From positions 1 to 64,000 of IMG/VR virus record IMGVR_UViG_3300010883_000011: a stretch of DNA of 64,000 nucleotides. One strand, written 5' to 3'. Position numbers and translations under genes: made by a program. The DNA is from a virus. This document shows, one piece after another, positions 51,088-60,843 of the stretch; the stretch's first letter is position 1, and every line of letters begins with the position of its first letter. Under the pieces are notes generated by a model that was not told where the DNA came from, ran no database searches, and was given only the letters and a program-made list of their open reading frames with translations.

Positions 51088-52530
51088 ATGGCGAAGGCTG
51101 ATTGGACACAGCAGATCTGGTACAGCTTTCCCGACCCTACCGGAATGCTGGACAGCATTGTTGTCGGGCAACGCACGGTAGCGGGGAAGGTCTGCAAGAT
51201 GATCTCTCCGACCAGCGGCTTTTGGTCTGACAGTCTGAAGTATGAGATCGGTAGCGATCCGCAGGCCCTTTGGAGCCAGACAGACTACCTCGTCACCTAC
51301 CAATACGCCTGGAAGGGCGGGGCAATGACTGTTCCGCGTATGCAGGTTGCGGATGAAATCTACATTTGGTCGCGCACCTCTGGGGCAACCTACATTGGGA
51401 CCAACTACCTGTTCACGGGTGGCTATCGCGCCAAAATGGTGGCTGGAGCAGACAACGCGGCCACGCTGACCCTGGAACGGATTGTGGGTGGTGCGGCCAC
51501 TTCTCTTGGAACTACAACGATCACCAGCGGAGCAAACGCAACGTGGTTCAAGCCAGGAACCAGACATACCTATACGCTCTCAGCTTCTGGTGGCGCTTCC
51601 AATGTCGCGCTTGTTGTCCAGATCGATGGAGTCGAATGGCTCAACATCAACGACACACACGAAGCCGCAATCACGACAGGAGCCCCCGCTATGGGCATCA
51701 AGTCGGGTGGCGTGAGTGGCGGCGGTGCTGTCTTTGTAGACAACTTTGAGGTGCGAAAACTCACAGTGGAGGCGGGGCCAGAGGCTTGGCTACCAACACT
51801 TGTCACCGGGCTTTCGTTTTGGACGAAAGCGACAGACGGCTACACCAAGACCGGGTCAAATGCAGTTTCAGAATGGGCGGACCAGTCGGGGAACAGCAAC
51901 AACGCAGGACAAGCAAATCTCACGCTTGCCCCGACCTGGACCGGAAACGCGATCAACTCCATGCCTGTTATGGATTTCGACGGCGTAGACAACACAATGG
52001 CAGCAGCGGACGCCGCAACGCTCGACCTAACCGCGATGTCGGTACTTGGCGTTGTCAAGGCCGATACATTCGGCGGTGCGTCTGGAGAGAACTTCACTTC
52101 CGACTTCGTTTCCAAGGGCACTAATTTTGCGGTAGGCATTATCAACTCAGCCTCTACCGGCTCTGGACAAATGATCTTCACCGCTGGCGGTGAAAACGAA
52201 GAAAGCTCCTCAGATGTCTTCGCCACGGGCAGCGATACCATCATCTGTTGCATAGCCAAGGTTGGCGAGGCCAACGGAGCGTTTTTCATCAACGGTACGA
52301 CATCTGGCACTGTCACCCAGACAGTGGGGGGGGTAAATAGTACCGCTATGTCGCTCGGTACGGACGGAGCCCGGTTCTACAATGGAGAAATCGCAGAGCT
52401 TCTCGTCTACAGCACCAAGCTGTCCGATGCAGACAGAGCGAAAGTCGAAGGCTACCTCGCGTGGCGCTACGGGTTGGTGGCAAACTTGCCCGCCCTCCAT
52501 CCATACAAGACGGCTCCACCCACCCCCTAA
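51088..52530 (+). CDS. LamG/lectin-like receptor-binding protein
   Basis: A 480-residue protein. The first 225 residues form one jelly-roll-like module. Residues 235-470 fit a concanavalin/LamG fold (LSFWTKATDGYTKTGSNAVSEWADQSGNSNNA, MDFDGVDNTM, EIAELLVYSTKLSDADRAKVEGYLAWRYG), the last being the typical end of LamG-type phage and bacterial lectins. It is probably a carbohydrate-binding tail component after the fibre genes. Confidence 0.75.
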   Translation: MAKADWTQQIWYSFPDPTGMLDSIVVGQRTVAGKVCKMISPTSGFWSDSLKYEIGSDPQALWSQTDYLVTYQYAWKGGAMTVPRMQVADEIYIWSRTSGATYIGTNYLFTGGYRAKMVAGADNAATLTLERIVGGAATSLGTTTITSGANATWFKPGTRHTYTLSASGGASNVALVVQIDGVEWLNINDTHEAAITTGAPAMGIKSGGVSGGGAVFVDNFEVRKLTVEAGPEAWLPTLVTGLSFWTKATDGYTKTGSNAVSEWADQSGNSNNAGQANLTLAPTWTGNAINSMPVMDFDGVDNTMAAADAATLDLTAMSVLGVVKADTFGGASGENFTSDFVSKGTNFAVGIINSASTGSGQMIFTAGGENEESSSDVFATGSDTIICCIAKVGEANGAFFINGTTSGTVTQTVGGVNSTAMSLGTDGARFYNGEIAELLVYSTKLSDADRAKVEGYLAWRYGLVANLPALHPYKTAPPTP

Positions 52531-52693
52531 GCGATTCAACGATGGGGATGGCTATTCGTCCCGGTTGTGGCTATAACTATAGTGTCATGGCCTATTCCCG
52601 GCAGGGAGTAGAAACTGTGACGCCCTGTTGGTGTTGGGCCCTCGGTGACGGTGTTGTTGCCGGGGGTCCACTTTCTATGGGGGTAGATAGGGC
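52531..52693 (+). promoter_or_regulatory. Long leader of replication genes
   Basis: A 163-base gap holds TGTGGCTATAAC at 52566-52577, the best copy of the proposed phage promoter, then a possible hairpin (CCCTCGG with CCGGGGG, near 52640-52667) just before the helicase ATG. This layout marks the start of the replication module. Confidence 0.4.
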
Positions 52694-54295
52694 ATGTTGA
52701 TTCTCATTCGATCTGGCTTGCAGATACCCAAAGAGCATCTGACTCCAGAGATAGACCGCGCACTGCGTACCCGTTTGTGCAAACCCAACCCGGCTTATGA
52801 GTCGAGTCAGCGATATGGCCGGTACACAGGGAACATGGAGCGGCTGCTTTGCTTCTACGAAGAACAGCCCGATCATCTTAGGATTCCCAGGGGCGCATTA
52901 GGGCTGGTAAGAGAAACGCTTGCCAGATTTGGTATCGTGCCAGACTTCGATTCTGGTGTTCATACAAACACGATGCGCTCCGTACCCATCGAGGACTTTG
53001 ACGTGGAGTTACGCCCGTATCAACGGGACTGTGTTGAGGCCATGCACAGCCGGGTTCAGGGTGTCGTTCAAATGCCATGTGGTTCTGGTAAAACAACTAC
53101 TGGTGCGGTTGCTCTTTTATCTACTGGAGAACCTGGGTTGGTTCTCGTACATACAGAAGACATCCAGCAACAATGGGTCCAGGCAATCACCGAGCTTACG
53201 GCAGGGGATCGGCCCCGCATAATCCAAGGCAAAGGAAGCAACCTGAAGCCCCTGCGACCGGGGGAAATTGCGGTCGCTATGGTGCAGACCCTTGCAGGGG
53301 CTCGTCAAGTGAGGCAACTCATGCAAAGCGTAGGTGCATTGATCACAGACGAAGCCCACCATGTACCAGCGAATCAATGGAGGCCCATTGTAGATCTCTG
53401 TCCTGCTCGGTACAGGTGGGGACTGACAGCGACACCAGACCGCGCCGATGGTCTTGGCTTTATGCTCCACTTCTTGATGGGTCCTACGATTTTCAAGATC
53501 GGGACAAACGAGCTTATCCGTCAGGGCTACTTGTTCAGGCCGCACATTATTCCGGTGGCGTCGGGATGGGAGCCTGGGGACGACCTATACCCAGCTAACG
53601 TGCCCTGTTATAGCTGCGGTGCCAGAGTCCAAGTTGTACCCGCTCGACACACAAGAGAGGGAACGACCTGTCCGAAGTGCAACAACTACCTTTCATCGCA
53701 ATCGGACACTGAACGCGGAAGGCTCAACTATAGCAAAGCGGTCACGGTTTCGTCGAAAGACAAAGATCGAATGGCGCTAATCTCCGATCTCACGGAAGCT
53801 GCTGTTGCTGATGGTCGCACGGTCCTGGTGTTGGTACCCAGGAAGCAGGCCGTTTGGAGCCTCGTAAAACGCCTGGAGTCGCGTGGAATCATCGCTATAG
53901 GGATAACGTCACAAGACGGAAAGGAACTACGCAGCAACAAACTGCGTGACGCAAGAGCGGGTCGGGTGGAGGCTGTGGTGGCGACACAGCTTGCAGACGA
54001 GGGGCTGGACCTGCCAAGGCTCGACTGCGCCATCAACACGAGCGCGGGAAGAAGCAAGGGACGGGCGCGGCAGAGAGTTGGTCGTACCCTGCGGCCTGTA
54101 GGCAAGACACCTATTGTCTTTGAACTGGTAGATGGTGGGGAGTTTCAAAGTCAATGGGACAGCCGAAAGCGTGCCTACATACAGGAATATGGGCCATGCG
54201 TACACGGTAGCGAGCCACTTGGATTGACGGAGGCCCTGGACGCTCTACGAGCCGTCAACGCCAAAAGCCAAAAACTGTCCGGGGTAGGTTTTTAG
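52694..54295 (+). CDS. SF2 DEAH helicase with zinc insert
   Basis: A 533-residue helicase. The Q-type ELRPYQRD motif near 105, Walker A CGSGKTT at 129-135, DEAH at 219-222, LTATP near 244-248 and RARQRVGRTLR motif VI near 457 are all present. Between the two RecA domains is a four-Cys zinc insert (C305, C308, C326, C329). The fold fits XPB/UvsW-type translocases that remodel forks and R-loops. The N-terminal 100 residues are a separate domain. It follows the 52566 promoter candidate. Confidence 0.85.
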   Translation: MLILIRSGLQIPKEHLTPEIDRALRTRLCKPNPAYESSQRYGRYTGNMERLLCFYEEQPDHLRIPRGALGLVRETLARFGIVPDFDSGVHTNTMRSVPIEDFDVELRPYQRDCVEAMHSRVQGVVQMPCGSGKTTTGAVALLSTGEPGLVLVHTEDIQQQWVQAITELTAGDRPRIIQGKGSNLKPLRPGEIAVAMVQTLAGARQVRQLMQSVGALITDEAHHVPANQWRPIVDLCPARYRWGLTATPDRADGLGFMLHFLMGPTIFKIGTNELIRQGYLFRPHIIPVASGWEPGDDLYPANVPCYSCGARVQVVPARHTREGTTCPKCNNYLSSQSDTERGRLNYSKAVTVSSKDKDRMALISDLTEAAVADGRTVLVLVPRKQAVWSLVKRLESRGIIAIGITSQDGKELRSNKLRDARAGRVEAVVATQLADEGLDLPRLDCAINTSAGRSKGRARQRVGRTLRPVGKTPIVFELVDGGEFQSQWDSRKRAYIQEYGPCVHGSEPLGLTEALDALRAVNAKSQKLSGVGF

Positions 54296-54315
54296 GTCGG
54301 TTCAGATACTTGATC

Positions 54316-54327
54316 TGGGGCTATAAC
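54316..54327 (+). promoter_or_regulatory. Promoter candidate TGGGGCTATAAC
   Basis: One base different from TGTGGCTATAAC at 52566 and 46502. It lies 29 bases before the ATG at 54356 in a 60-base gap. Confidence 0.35.
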
Positions 54328-54355
54328 GAAACACACCGACAGCACCGGACAGGAA

Positions 54356-55630
54356 ATGAAACTGGTTCTACCCCGCTATGAAGATACCCCCGTTCTCGGT
54401 CTACCAGACCGAGCATGGCCCATCACCAACAGTGAACGGATGGGGGCTGCTTGTCCTCGCAAGTACCTGTTCAGCTATATCGAAGGGCTGCGTGCCAAGG
54501 TAGACGCTACCCCCCTGCGGTGGGGTACCGCATGGCATCTCGTCATGGAAACGATCTATGGCTACTGGAAAGAACGAGACGAGCCATGTCCGATGTCTCG
54601 TGTCGAGCGCGTTCTGTACGACATAGACCAGGAGTGGACGATGAATGTCGGCCAGGGCTTGTTGGACGCAGAGGACACCAAGAAGGATCTTCAGCGGCTG
54701 CGTCGGTGTGTCCAGGGTTGGATTCATGTATATGGTCTTGACCCGCTGGAAAACTTTGAAGTCATCGCCGTGGAGCTTGCGGTATCGCGGCCCGTTCTCA
54801 ATCCGTCTAGCGGCAAGCCCTACTGTCCCTCTATGTGGGTGGTTGAGCAAAACGGCGTCTATCGGCCAGCCCGCACCACGGAAAGGTGGACCGCCCAGAC
54901 AGGTGACACCACAGTCAAGCGTGTCCAGTGGCCTATGTACCAAGTCGGCAGGCTCGACTTTGTCTTACGGCACCGCCACACCGGGACCATCTGGGGCGGC
55001 GACCACAAGACCAGCAGTCGACCAGAATCCTATCTCCAGGGGTTGTCCGTTGACCCGCAGATGCCTGGATATATGTGGATGCTGGAAGGGTGCGTGCGGC
55101 GTGGTCTGTTGGAGGGCGTTGATCCACAGTCTCGCATCGGTGGGTTCTTTTATGAGGTCGCGTATAGTGGGATGCAACACGATCCAGATCTATTGAAATC
55201 TGGCAAACTCTCTACCGCGAGAAAGAGGAAGACACCTTCTTGGCGTTTTGAGATGACGGCAAAAGCCCTTGGACTCCCGCTCGCGGAATACGATGAACAC
55301 CTCCGGTACCTCATGGACTCTATTGATCCGGGGTTCTATCTGCGAGAATGGATGACGGTAGGACCGGAACAGCGGCACCGTTATTCAAAAGAAATCTTTG
55401 CAGAGGCAAAGAGGCTTTCAGGTTTGCGTCGCCTCGCGGCACAGTCCAAATCCGAAGAGACATACGAGACTCACCCGAGAGTGCCTGTATGTAGACTGCC
55501 TGGAGGGTCGTGTATTTATCGCGGTCCTTGTTTCGAAGACGGGGTCAACGCCCGCGCAAATTTCAATCTGGCCCCATCTATCACCTGGAACATCAACAAG
55601 TCCACCACAGGAGACTCCAATGGACAATAG
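54356..55630 (+). CDS. Cas4/AddB-like PD-(D/E)XK nuclease
   Basis: A 424-residue protein. An N-terminal CPRKYLFSYIEGLR with RWGTAWHLVMETIY is the usual start of this superfamily. The catalytic core is QVGRLDFVLRHRHTGTIWGG and DHKTSSRP, followed by a Gln-containing QMPGYMWMLEG. Cys33 with C379, C386 and C392 could bind a 4Fe-4S cluster as in Cas4 and AddB. Cuts or trims DNA ends, probably in recombination next to the Sak4-like gene. AGGA precedes the ATG. Confidence 0.8.
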   Translation: MKLVLPRYEDTPVLGLPDRAWPITNSERMGAACPRKYLFSYIEGLRAKVDATPLRWGTAWHLVMETIYGYWKERDEPCPMSRVERVLYDIDQEWTMNVGQGLLDAEDTKKDLQRLRRCVQGWIHVYGLDPLENFEVIAVELAVSRPVLNPSSGKPYCPSMWVVEQNGVYRPARTTERWTAQTGDTTVKRVQWPMYQVGRLDFVLRHRHTGTIWGGDHKTSSRPESYLQGLSVDPQMPGYMWMLEGCVRRGLLEGVDPQSRIGGFFYEVAYSGMQHDPDLLKSGKLSTARKRKTPSWRFEMTAKALGLPLAEYDEHLRYLMDSIDPGFYLREWMTVGPEQRHRYSKEIFAEAKRLSGLRRLAAQSKSEETYETHPRVPVCRLPGGSCIYRGPCFEDGVNARANFNLAPSITWNINKSTTGDSNGQ

Positions 55631-56414
55631 CCCACAAGAACCCGCGCCTAACGGCGCACAGAAGAAAGAACAGAAGAAACCCCTTTTTCAAACCGCTGGC
55701 GAGATCGCCCTTGAGTTTCCCTTCAAGGTGATGCTCTTTGGGGATTCTGGTGCTGGGAAGACCTGGGCTGCTGCGACTGCACCGAAGCCTTGTTTCCTCT
55801 TGACCGAACGGAACGGTCTTCATTCCATTCGTGCTTGCAATCCAGATGCGCTTGTTCGCTACTGTGAATCTGCAAACGATATCCGTGAGGTGCTGATGAT
55901 GGCACAGAATGGTGAGTTGCAGAGTCATGGCGTGGAAACGCTTGTGGTGGATTCGTTGACGGAGGTTCAACGGATCTTCCAAGACGAGATCCTGAAAAAG
56001 AAGCGTGGGTCTGGTGGGGAGGACGCCATGCAGCTTCAAGACTGGATGACCCTGACCGAAACAATGAGACGCTTCATTCGGTGCATTCGTGACCTTGACA
56101 TCCACGTTGTTGCTACTGCGCTCGTTGAGTTCAAGCATGACGAGGCCAACGGGGTATCGAGGGTTTGTCCCGCATTTCAGGGGCAGAAGCTCCACAACGA
56201 AGTGGCACAGTTTTTCAATGTCGTTGGCTTCATCTTCCGCCGGGAGGCAAAGGATGATGATGGGAATGTGTCCATCGAGCGGGCCGTGATGCTGGAAGGT
56301 CCGAGCCGCTATGTTGTGAAGCCCTGTGCGCCCCTTCTTGGAATTCGTGAGCCGGATCTTGGCAAGTGGTTTGCCGATGTCCAAAACTTCAACACCAACC
56401 AACCGGAGAACTAA
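55620..56414 (+). CDS. Sak4-like RecA-fold ATPase
   Basis: A 264-residue protein starting at ATG 55620, overlapping the nuclease stop by 11 bases, AGGAG seven bases upstream. Walker A FGDSGAGKTWAA is near residue 40 and Walker B LVVDSLTEV near 110. Sak4 proteins are minimal phage recombinases that anneal or pair ssDNA and work with an SSB, which is the next gene. The protein is slightly longer than the minimal Sak4 core. Confidence 0.8.
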   Translation: MDNSPQEPAPNGAQKKEQKKPLFQTAGEIALEFPFKVMLFGDSGAGKTWAAATAPKPCFLLTERNGLHSIRACNPDALVRYCESANDIREVLMMAQNGELQSHGVETLVVDSLTEVQRIFQDEILKKKRGSGGEDAMQLQDWMTLTETMRRFIRCIRDLDIHVVATALVEFKHDEANGVSRVCPAFQGQKLHNEVAQFFNVVGFIFRREAKDDDGNVSIERAVMLEGPSRYVVKPCAPLLGIREPDLGKWFADVQNFNTNQPEN

Positions 56415-56416
56415 TC

Positions 56417-57025
56417 GTGGCACTCATTGATCCGAACGCCCTCGCGGGCGAGAACAGCACCAAGTCAGAGGTACGCAAATGCGGCTCTGGTCGAAAAACA
56501 CTGGTACCCGTTGGGTACGAACACCGCACAGCCGGTGAGAAACCTGTAGTGGACATCAGGTATGTCTGCGTCGAAGACCACGAAGGCAACGGGGACGAGG
56601 GAGCAGAGGTGACCGACACCTTCTGGCTCAACTCTCCGTCGTTGTGGGTGATCGCCAGTTGGGCGCTTGCTATGGGTCAGGTCGAACCATTCGATCCAGA
56701 AGTCGGTGAAGACTTGACGAAGGTACTGATGCGTGGCGCTGTCACCGCACAGGTCGGCGTCACCGAGAGGAACGGGTACACCGGCCATGAGATCAAGGCC
56801 AAGGCGTACACCAAGGCAAGCATCGAGACGGACCCCGCGACACAACAGCCCAACTACACCTCTGCTCAACGCGATATGATCGCAGCAGCCGAGAAGAGGT
56901 GGACTGGCTACCTCCGCTGGCGCTCACAGAACCCAAGAGGCGGAAACGCCCCTACGGGCTCTACGCAGCAAGGAAGCACCAGTGGAGCAAGTGCCCAGAC
57001 AGACTACTCGGACATCCCGTTCTAG
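56417..57025 (+). CDS. SSB-like ssDNA-binding protein
   Basis: A 202-residue protein starting at GTG 56417. The last residues, QTDYSDIPF, form the acidic D-I-P-F tip by which bacterial SSBs recruit partners, preceded by a Gly/Ser/Thr/Gln-rich linker. The N-terminal 140 residues would be the OB-type core, though this is not recognisable by motif. Position after the Sak4-like gene is canonical. Coats ssDNA during replication and recombination. Confidence 0.7.
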   Translation: MALIDPNALAGENSTKSEVRKCGSGRKTLVPVGYEHRTAGEKPVVDIRYVCVEDHEGNGDEGAEVTDTFWLNSPSLWVIASWALAMGQVEPFDPEVGEDLTKVLMRGAVTAQVGVTERNGYTGHEIKAKAYTKASIETDPATQQPNYTSAQRDMIAAAEKRWTGYLRWRSQNPRGGNAPTGSTQQGSTSGASAQTDYSDIPF

Positions 57026-57614
57026 CGGCTATGCCATTGGGGTCGACCCTGGGAAAGAGGGTGCGGCGGTAGTGTTGCTCGGCAGGTCGGCTGTCGCAGC
57101 CGCATGTTGGAAACAAGTGAAACGCCAACGCAAGTCGGTGTTTGAGTTCAAGCTGGCAACACCTGAACAGCTTGTTTCCGTCGAGTACCTACCCCGCGCT
57201 TCGGCTGTTGGACAGTCGCTTTGCCAGTTCCTTCGTGCCTTTAGTATTGGAGAATCCTTACTTGCTTGTGAAGACATCTTTTTCAGTAAGAATGTCCGTA
57301 GCGCCGTATCGCTGGCGCGAACAGCAGGCGAAGTAGTTGGGGTTCTTGAGAACCATCTGGACACCAAGTCCGAATGGGTCATGGCCGGGGAGTGGCGGTA
57401 CGACATTCTCGGCCTCGCCAGAAACACCAAGAGGGAGATAGCCAAGGCGGCTTCTCTCAAACTATTGCCTGCGAGGGTCAAGTTGCTCGATCAGATTTTG
57501 GATCGGGTCGGGAAACTTGACCACGTTACCGACGCGGCTGGCGTAGCCGCTTGGGTGCAGGCACAGGAAACCAGCAGGAACAATGAACATGTCTACAATT
57601 CGCGTGTCTTCTGA
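56982..57614 (+). CDS. RuvC-like Holliday junction resolvase
   Basis: A 210-residue protein with the RNase H-fold acidic sites of RuvC: AIGVDPGKEG near residue 20, LLACEDIFF near 92, and DHVTDAAGVAAW near the end. VRSAVSLARTAGEVVGVLE is also typical. It resolves branched DNA before packaging. It overlaps the SSB-like gene by 44 bases; GTG 56982 and GTG 56991 are both possible starts. Confidence 0.8.
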   Translation: MEQVPRQTTRTSRSSGYAIGVDPGKEGAAVVLLGRSAVAAACWKQVKRQRKSVFEFKLATPEQLVSVEYLPRASAVGQSLCQFLRAFSIGESLLACEDIFFSKNVRSAVSLARTAGEVVGVLENHLDTKSEWVMAGEWRYDILGLARNTKREIAKAASLKLLPARVKLLDQILDRVGKLDHVTDAAGVAAWVQAQETSRNNEHVYNSRVF

Positions 57615-57972
57615 GGACATAGAAAAGGTCTTTGAGAAATGGCGTAGCCACCAGAAACGCCCCCACCTCTGTCGCCTCACAGAAGATCGGAAAGATCTAA
57701 TTCGAAAACGAATGCGCCTCGGCTATTCAGTCGATGACTTCTTGGCGTTGATTGAGTACGCGTACCGGTCCAACGATCCCGGTCCCCGGTGGTGGCGCGG
57801 CGAGAACCCCAACACCAGAACGTATTTAGGCGTTGACAACCTCTTTAGAAAAGAGCCGCTTGCAAGCCGGATTGAAGCCGCCCTGAACTGGCAAGAGGAT
57901 GGGTCGCACACCGTAGAGGAACAGGACGACAACTTCGGTCCGTTTCGCCTTATAAGTGGCGGGAAGCCGTGA
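57583..57972 (+). CDS. Replication-initiation-like protein, 129 aa
   Basis: A helical protein with RLTEDRKDLIRKRMRLGYSVDDFLALIEYAY, NPNTRTYLGVDNLFR, a pattern seen in the C-terminal domains of phage replication O-like and helicase-loader proteins. It overlaps the resolvase and the primase-helicase on either side. Probably helps load the helicase; not certain. Confidence 0.6.
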   Translation: MNMSTIRVSSEDIEKVFEKWRSHQKRPHLCRLTEDRKDLIRKRMRLGYSVDDFLALIEYAYRSNDPGPRWWRGENPNTRTYLGVDNLFRKEPLASRIEAALNWQEDGSHTVEEQDDNFGPFRLISGGKP

Positions 57973-59891
57973 GTGGCGGGACTTGGCTGGAACAAGTCAA
58001 GCGAACCGCCGTTTCCGACGCTGGGCGCGCTTTGGGTCTACACCCTGGCAGGATGGGTAGCCTCGGCCCTTGTCCCGCCTGTAAAGCCCCCAAGAGGGGT
58101 TCGTCGGACCCACGCGGGCCAATCGGGGTGGGAGGATCTGGGCAGGCGTGGGAGTGCTTCCGTTGTCACGCGAAGGGAGACGTGGTTGATCTTGTTTCCC
58201 ATATTCAGGCCGGTTGTCGTTTCCGAGAGGCTTCACCGGAAGCGAGACAGTCTGTACGGGACTTGTGCTTCCGTATGAAGTGGTGCGACGACAAGCCGGT
58301 CCCGGTTCAGTCTATCGCAAGAATCACAGGACGAGGTACACCAGACGCCAGCGTCGTTTCCCATGCGTCGGAGTCTGCGCCCGAGACTGGTTCCTTTGCG
58401 TGGCGAGACAACCTCCACGGACAGGCCGTGCATACGCTTCACAACACCCAAGAGGGGGAGCAGGTTTGCAAGTACCTACGGGAACGCGGTTTTGAACAGT
58501 GGATTCTCGATGACTATGGCCTTGGCGCACTTGTCATAGACTCGCAGACGTGGCTTGTGATTCCTTTGCGTGACGCCAAGGGAACCGTGGTCAATCTACG
58601 ATTTCGTTCTATTCCTCCCGCGAAGAAAACATACAGAGTATGCCCAGGACGACCACTCCCTCTCTTTGGTGGGGACTGCCTCTCGGCAGATACCAGCGCA
58701 GAAGTCTTGATAGCTGAAGGGGAGTTGGACGTTCTCGCTCTCTACCAGTACGGTTATCAAACAAACTGTGTAAGTGGAACCGCAGGGGCGTCGGCAAACT
58801 GGAAAGAGTCCTGGCTGGATTTACTGGAGCCATATTCATCGTTTGTCTTGTGCTACGACGACGACGAAGCAGGAGAGGCTGGGGCGAAGAAGCTCTCTAC
58901 GAAGCTCGGAGACTACCGATGCAGTCGAGCCAAGTTCCCTCACAACGATGCAAATGATTGTTTGATGTTGGGTGTAAAGACCCAGAGCATCGTTGACTCT
59001 ATTGCAAACGCAGCCCCCATGATCGGGGTGTCGTTGCTACGCGTTCACCAATTTACCGAGGATTTGGAAAAGCTCATCACTAATCCAGACGACTTGGTTG
59101 GTAGACCTACTGGCTCGCTCAAGCTGGACAAGCTGCTTGGCGGTGTTCGGCCCGGTCTGTGGGTGTTCACCGGGGAGACAGGGCACGGAAAGACCACCTT
59201 CGCCACTTGGCTTATACGAGAACAAGCCCTGCTCGGCGTGCCTGTCATGCTTACGTCCTTTGAACAGCGACCTATCGGTACGGTCCAGAAGCTACTTCGA
59301 AGCCAAATGGGAGGAGACTTCCTAAAACATACAGTGGAGGAACGTCGAGAGGCGTTAGCCGAGTTGGGGCGATTGCCGATCTTCATCATGGATCATTATG
59401 GCGAAGCGTCCGCGGAGAAAATCGTAGACACCCTTCGCTACGCCAGAAGAAGACACGGGGTACAGGTGGCGCTCATTGATCATCTTGGATTCTTGACCAG
59501 GGGATCCGGTGACAGGGAGCGGCAGGCTATCGAAGAAGTGGTCAGGACATTGGCCCTAAACGCGGTTCAAGACGGCATTACTATAATCTTGATCTGCCAC
59601 CCGAATCGTACCTTCTCCGCACAGCAACGGCGTGTCCTGATATCAGATCTCAAAGGCGCATCTGCCATCGAGCAGGACTCCCACGTTGGGTTGGTTATCG
59701 AGCGGCAGGCAATAGTCTCCACAAGGGGGTTTCCGGCAGCGAAGATTTACGTCGACAAGGTGAGATCAGAATTCGGGTCGCCCGGCGGACATATTCTGCT
59801 TCCATTCGATCCGTTGGCGTGCGTCTATTCGGACACCTGGGAGGACACCCCAAGCGGAATGAGTGGCCTAAAGCCTGTTTCTCCATGTTGA
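57969..59891 (+). CDS. Primase-helicase (T7 gp4-like)
   Basis: A 640-residue bifunctional replication protein starting at GTG 57969. Zinc ligands C35, C38, C63 and C66, then a TOPRIM domain with AEGELD (249-254) and YDDDEAG (296-302), make the primase. A DnaB-type helicase follows, with Walker A GETGHGKTT at 402-410, IDHLGF near 506 and ICHPNRT after it. It unwinds DNA at the fork and lays down RNA primers. The order zinc, TOPRIM, RecA fold is intact. Confidence 0.9.
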   Translation: MSGGTWLEQVKRTAVSDAGRALGLHPGRMGSLGPCPACKAPKRGSSDPRGPIGVGGSGQAWECFRCHAKGDVVDLVSHIQAGCRFREASPEARQSVRDLCFRMKWCDDKPVPVQSIARITGRGTPDASVVSHASESAPETGSFAWRDNLHGQAVHTLHNTQEGEQVCKYLRERGFEQWILDDYGLGALVIDSQTWLVIPLRDAKGTVVNLRFRSIPPAKKTYRVCPGRPLPLFGGDCLSADTSAEVLIAEGELDVLALYQYGYQTNCVSGTAGASANWKESWLDLLEPYSSFVLCYDDDEAGEAGAKKLSTKLGDYRCSRAKFPHNDANDCLMLGVKTQSIVDSIANAAPMIGVSLLRVHQFTEDLEKLITNPDDLVGRPTGSLKLDKLLGGVRPGLWVFTGETGHGKTTFATWLIREQALLGVPVMLTSFEQRPIGTVQKLLRSQMGGDFLKHTVEERREALAELGRLPIFIMDHYGEASAEKIVDTLRYARRRHGVQVALIDHLGFLTRGSGDRERQAIEEVVRTLALNAVQDGITIILICHPNRTFSAQQRRVLISDLKGASAIEQDSHVGLVIERQAIVSTRGFPAAKIYVDKVRSEFGSPGGHILLPFDPLACVYSDTWEDTPSGMSGLKPVSPC

Positions 59892-59943
59892 TCGCGTTAC
59901 GGTTGGCCGCCAGATTGCTAAAACGAAACGAGGATTTCACCCC

Positions 59944-60843
59944 ATGATTATCGATCTCACAGAGCGCACGACCGAAGGGCAGGGCATGTTGTCGCGGATT
60001 GCTGTCAGAAGAGACGGGACCAGCGAGGACGACTTGCTCTTTGACGCCGACATTGGATTCGAAATTCAATCGAGCGACGACGCGAAGATCATTAGTAAAC
60101 TCATCCCAGGCGCCAGCGAGTTGTACGAACAGGTAGAGGCGGGTGACGAGCGTAAGACAACTATTCGTGCATCCCTGGCCGACCGGAGCGTCCACGTTGA
60201 GCTTTGTGATCTGAATGGTGAGGTGTTGGCGGCTGGACCGACAGAGATTCGGTCGGTTGTCTACAAGGCTGATCCGGTCGCAGTTTATATGACCGTGAGG
60301 TTCCGGTTCTTTGGTATCTCGGAGGACAAGTCTGGTCAGATTGTCAACGCTCTCGGTCGCCGTGTCGCTGTGCTCGCGGAGCATCTACAGCAGGTTTTCG
60401 ACTATGCCAACCCAGGAGATACTCCCATAGCTGAAAGAAGCCCAGACATGAACGATGTGGTGACTTTTCAGAATGGAGAGGACCACGAATTCGGCATGGT
60501 CGTTGGGGAGGGGAACGGGCAGATCGAGGTATCCAATTTTACAAGCGTCAAGACCATTGATGACTCTACTGTCGTGTCCCGAATCTCTGTGACCGGGGAG
60601 GCGGGTGTGCCGCTGGCAACGACACTGATGAACTACCACATGGAATGCAGGACAATGGATGTCATCCCTAACTGGCAGTGGTTGTTGCTTGCGCTTGGGG
60701 AAACCTATGCGACCGCAGAAGAAACAGAGGCTCCGTTGGTCATCGATGGCGCCGTGATTGCACTTGCTGTGTCGCGGGCAAGGTCAGTGCTGACCCCAGA
60801 CTTCTCGGACAAGGATCGCTCCGGTGAAGCACAGAGTCATTAG
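59944..60843 (+). CDS. Hypothetical protein, 299 aa
   Basis: An acidic soluble protein without signal peptide or known motif. Strand-rich in the middle (VHVELCDLNGEVLAAGP), helical at the end. It begins the segment of small genes between the primase-helicase and the deazaguanine cluster. Function unknown. Confidence 0.65.
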   Translation: MIIDLTERTTEGQGMLSRIAVRRDGTSEDDLLFDADIGFEIQSSDDAKIISKLIPGASELYEQVEAGDERKTTIRASLADRSVHVELCDLNGEVLAAGPTEIRSVVYKADPVAVYMTVRFRFFGISEDKSGQIVNALGRRVAVLAEHLQQVFDYANPGDTPIAERSPDMNDVVTFQNGEDHEFGMVVGEGNGQIEVSNFTSVKTIDDSTVVSRISVTGEAGVPLATTLMNYHMECRTMDVIPNWQWLLLALGETYATAEETEAPLVIDGAVIALAVSRARSVLTPDFSDKDRSGEAQSH

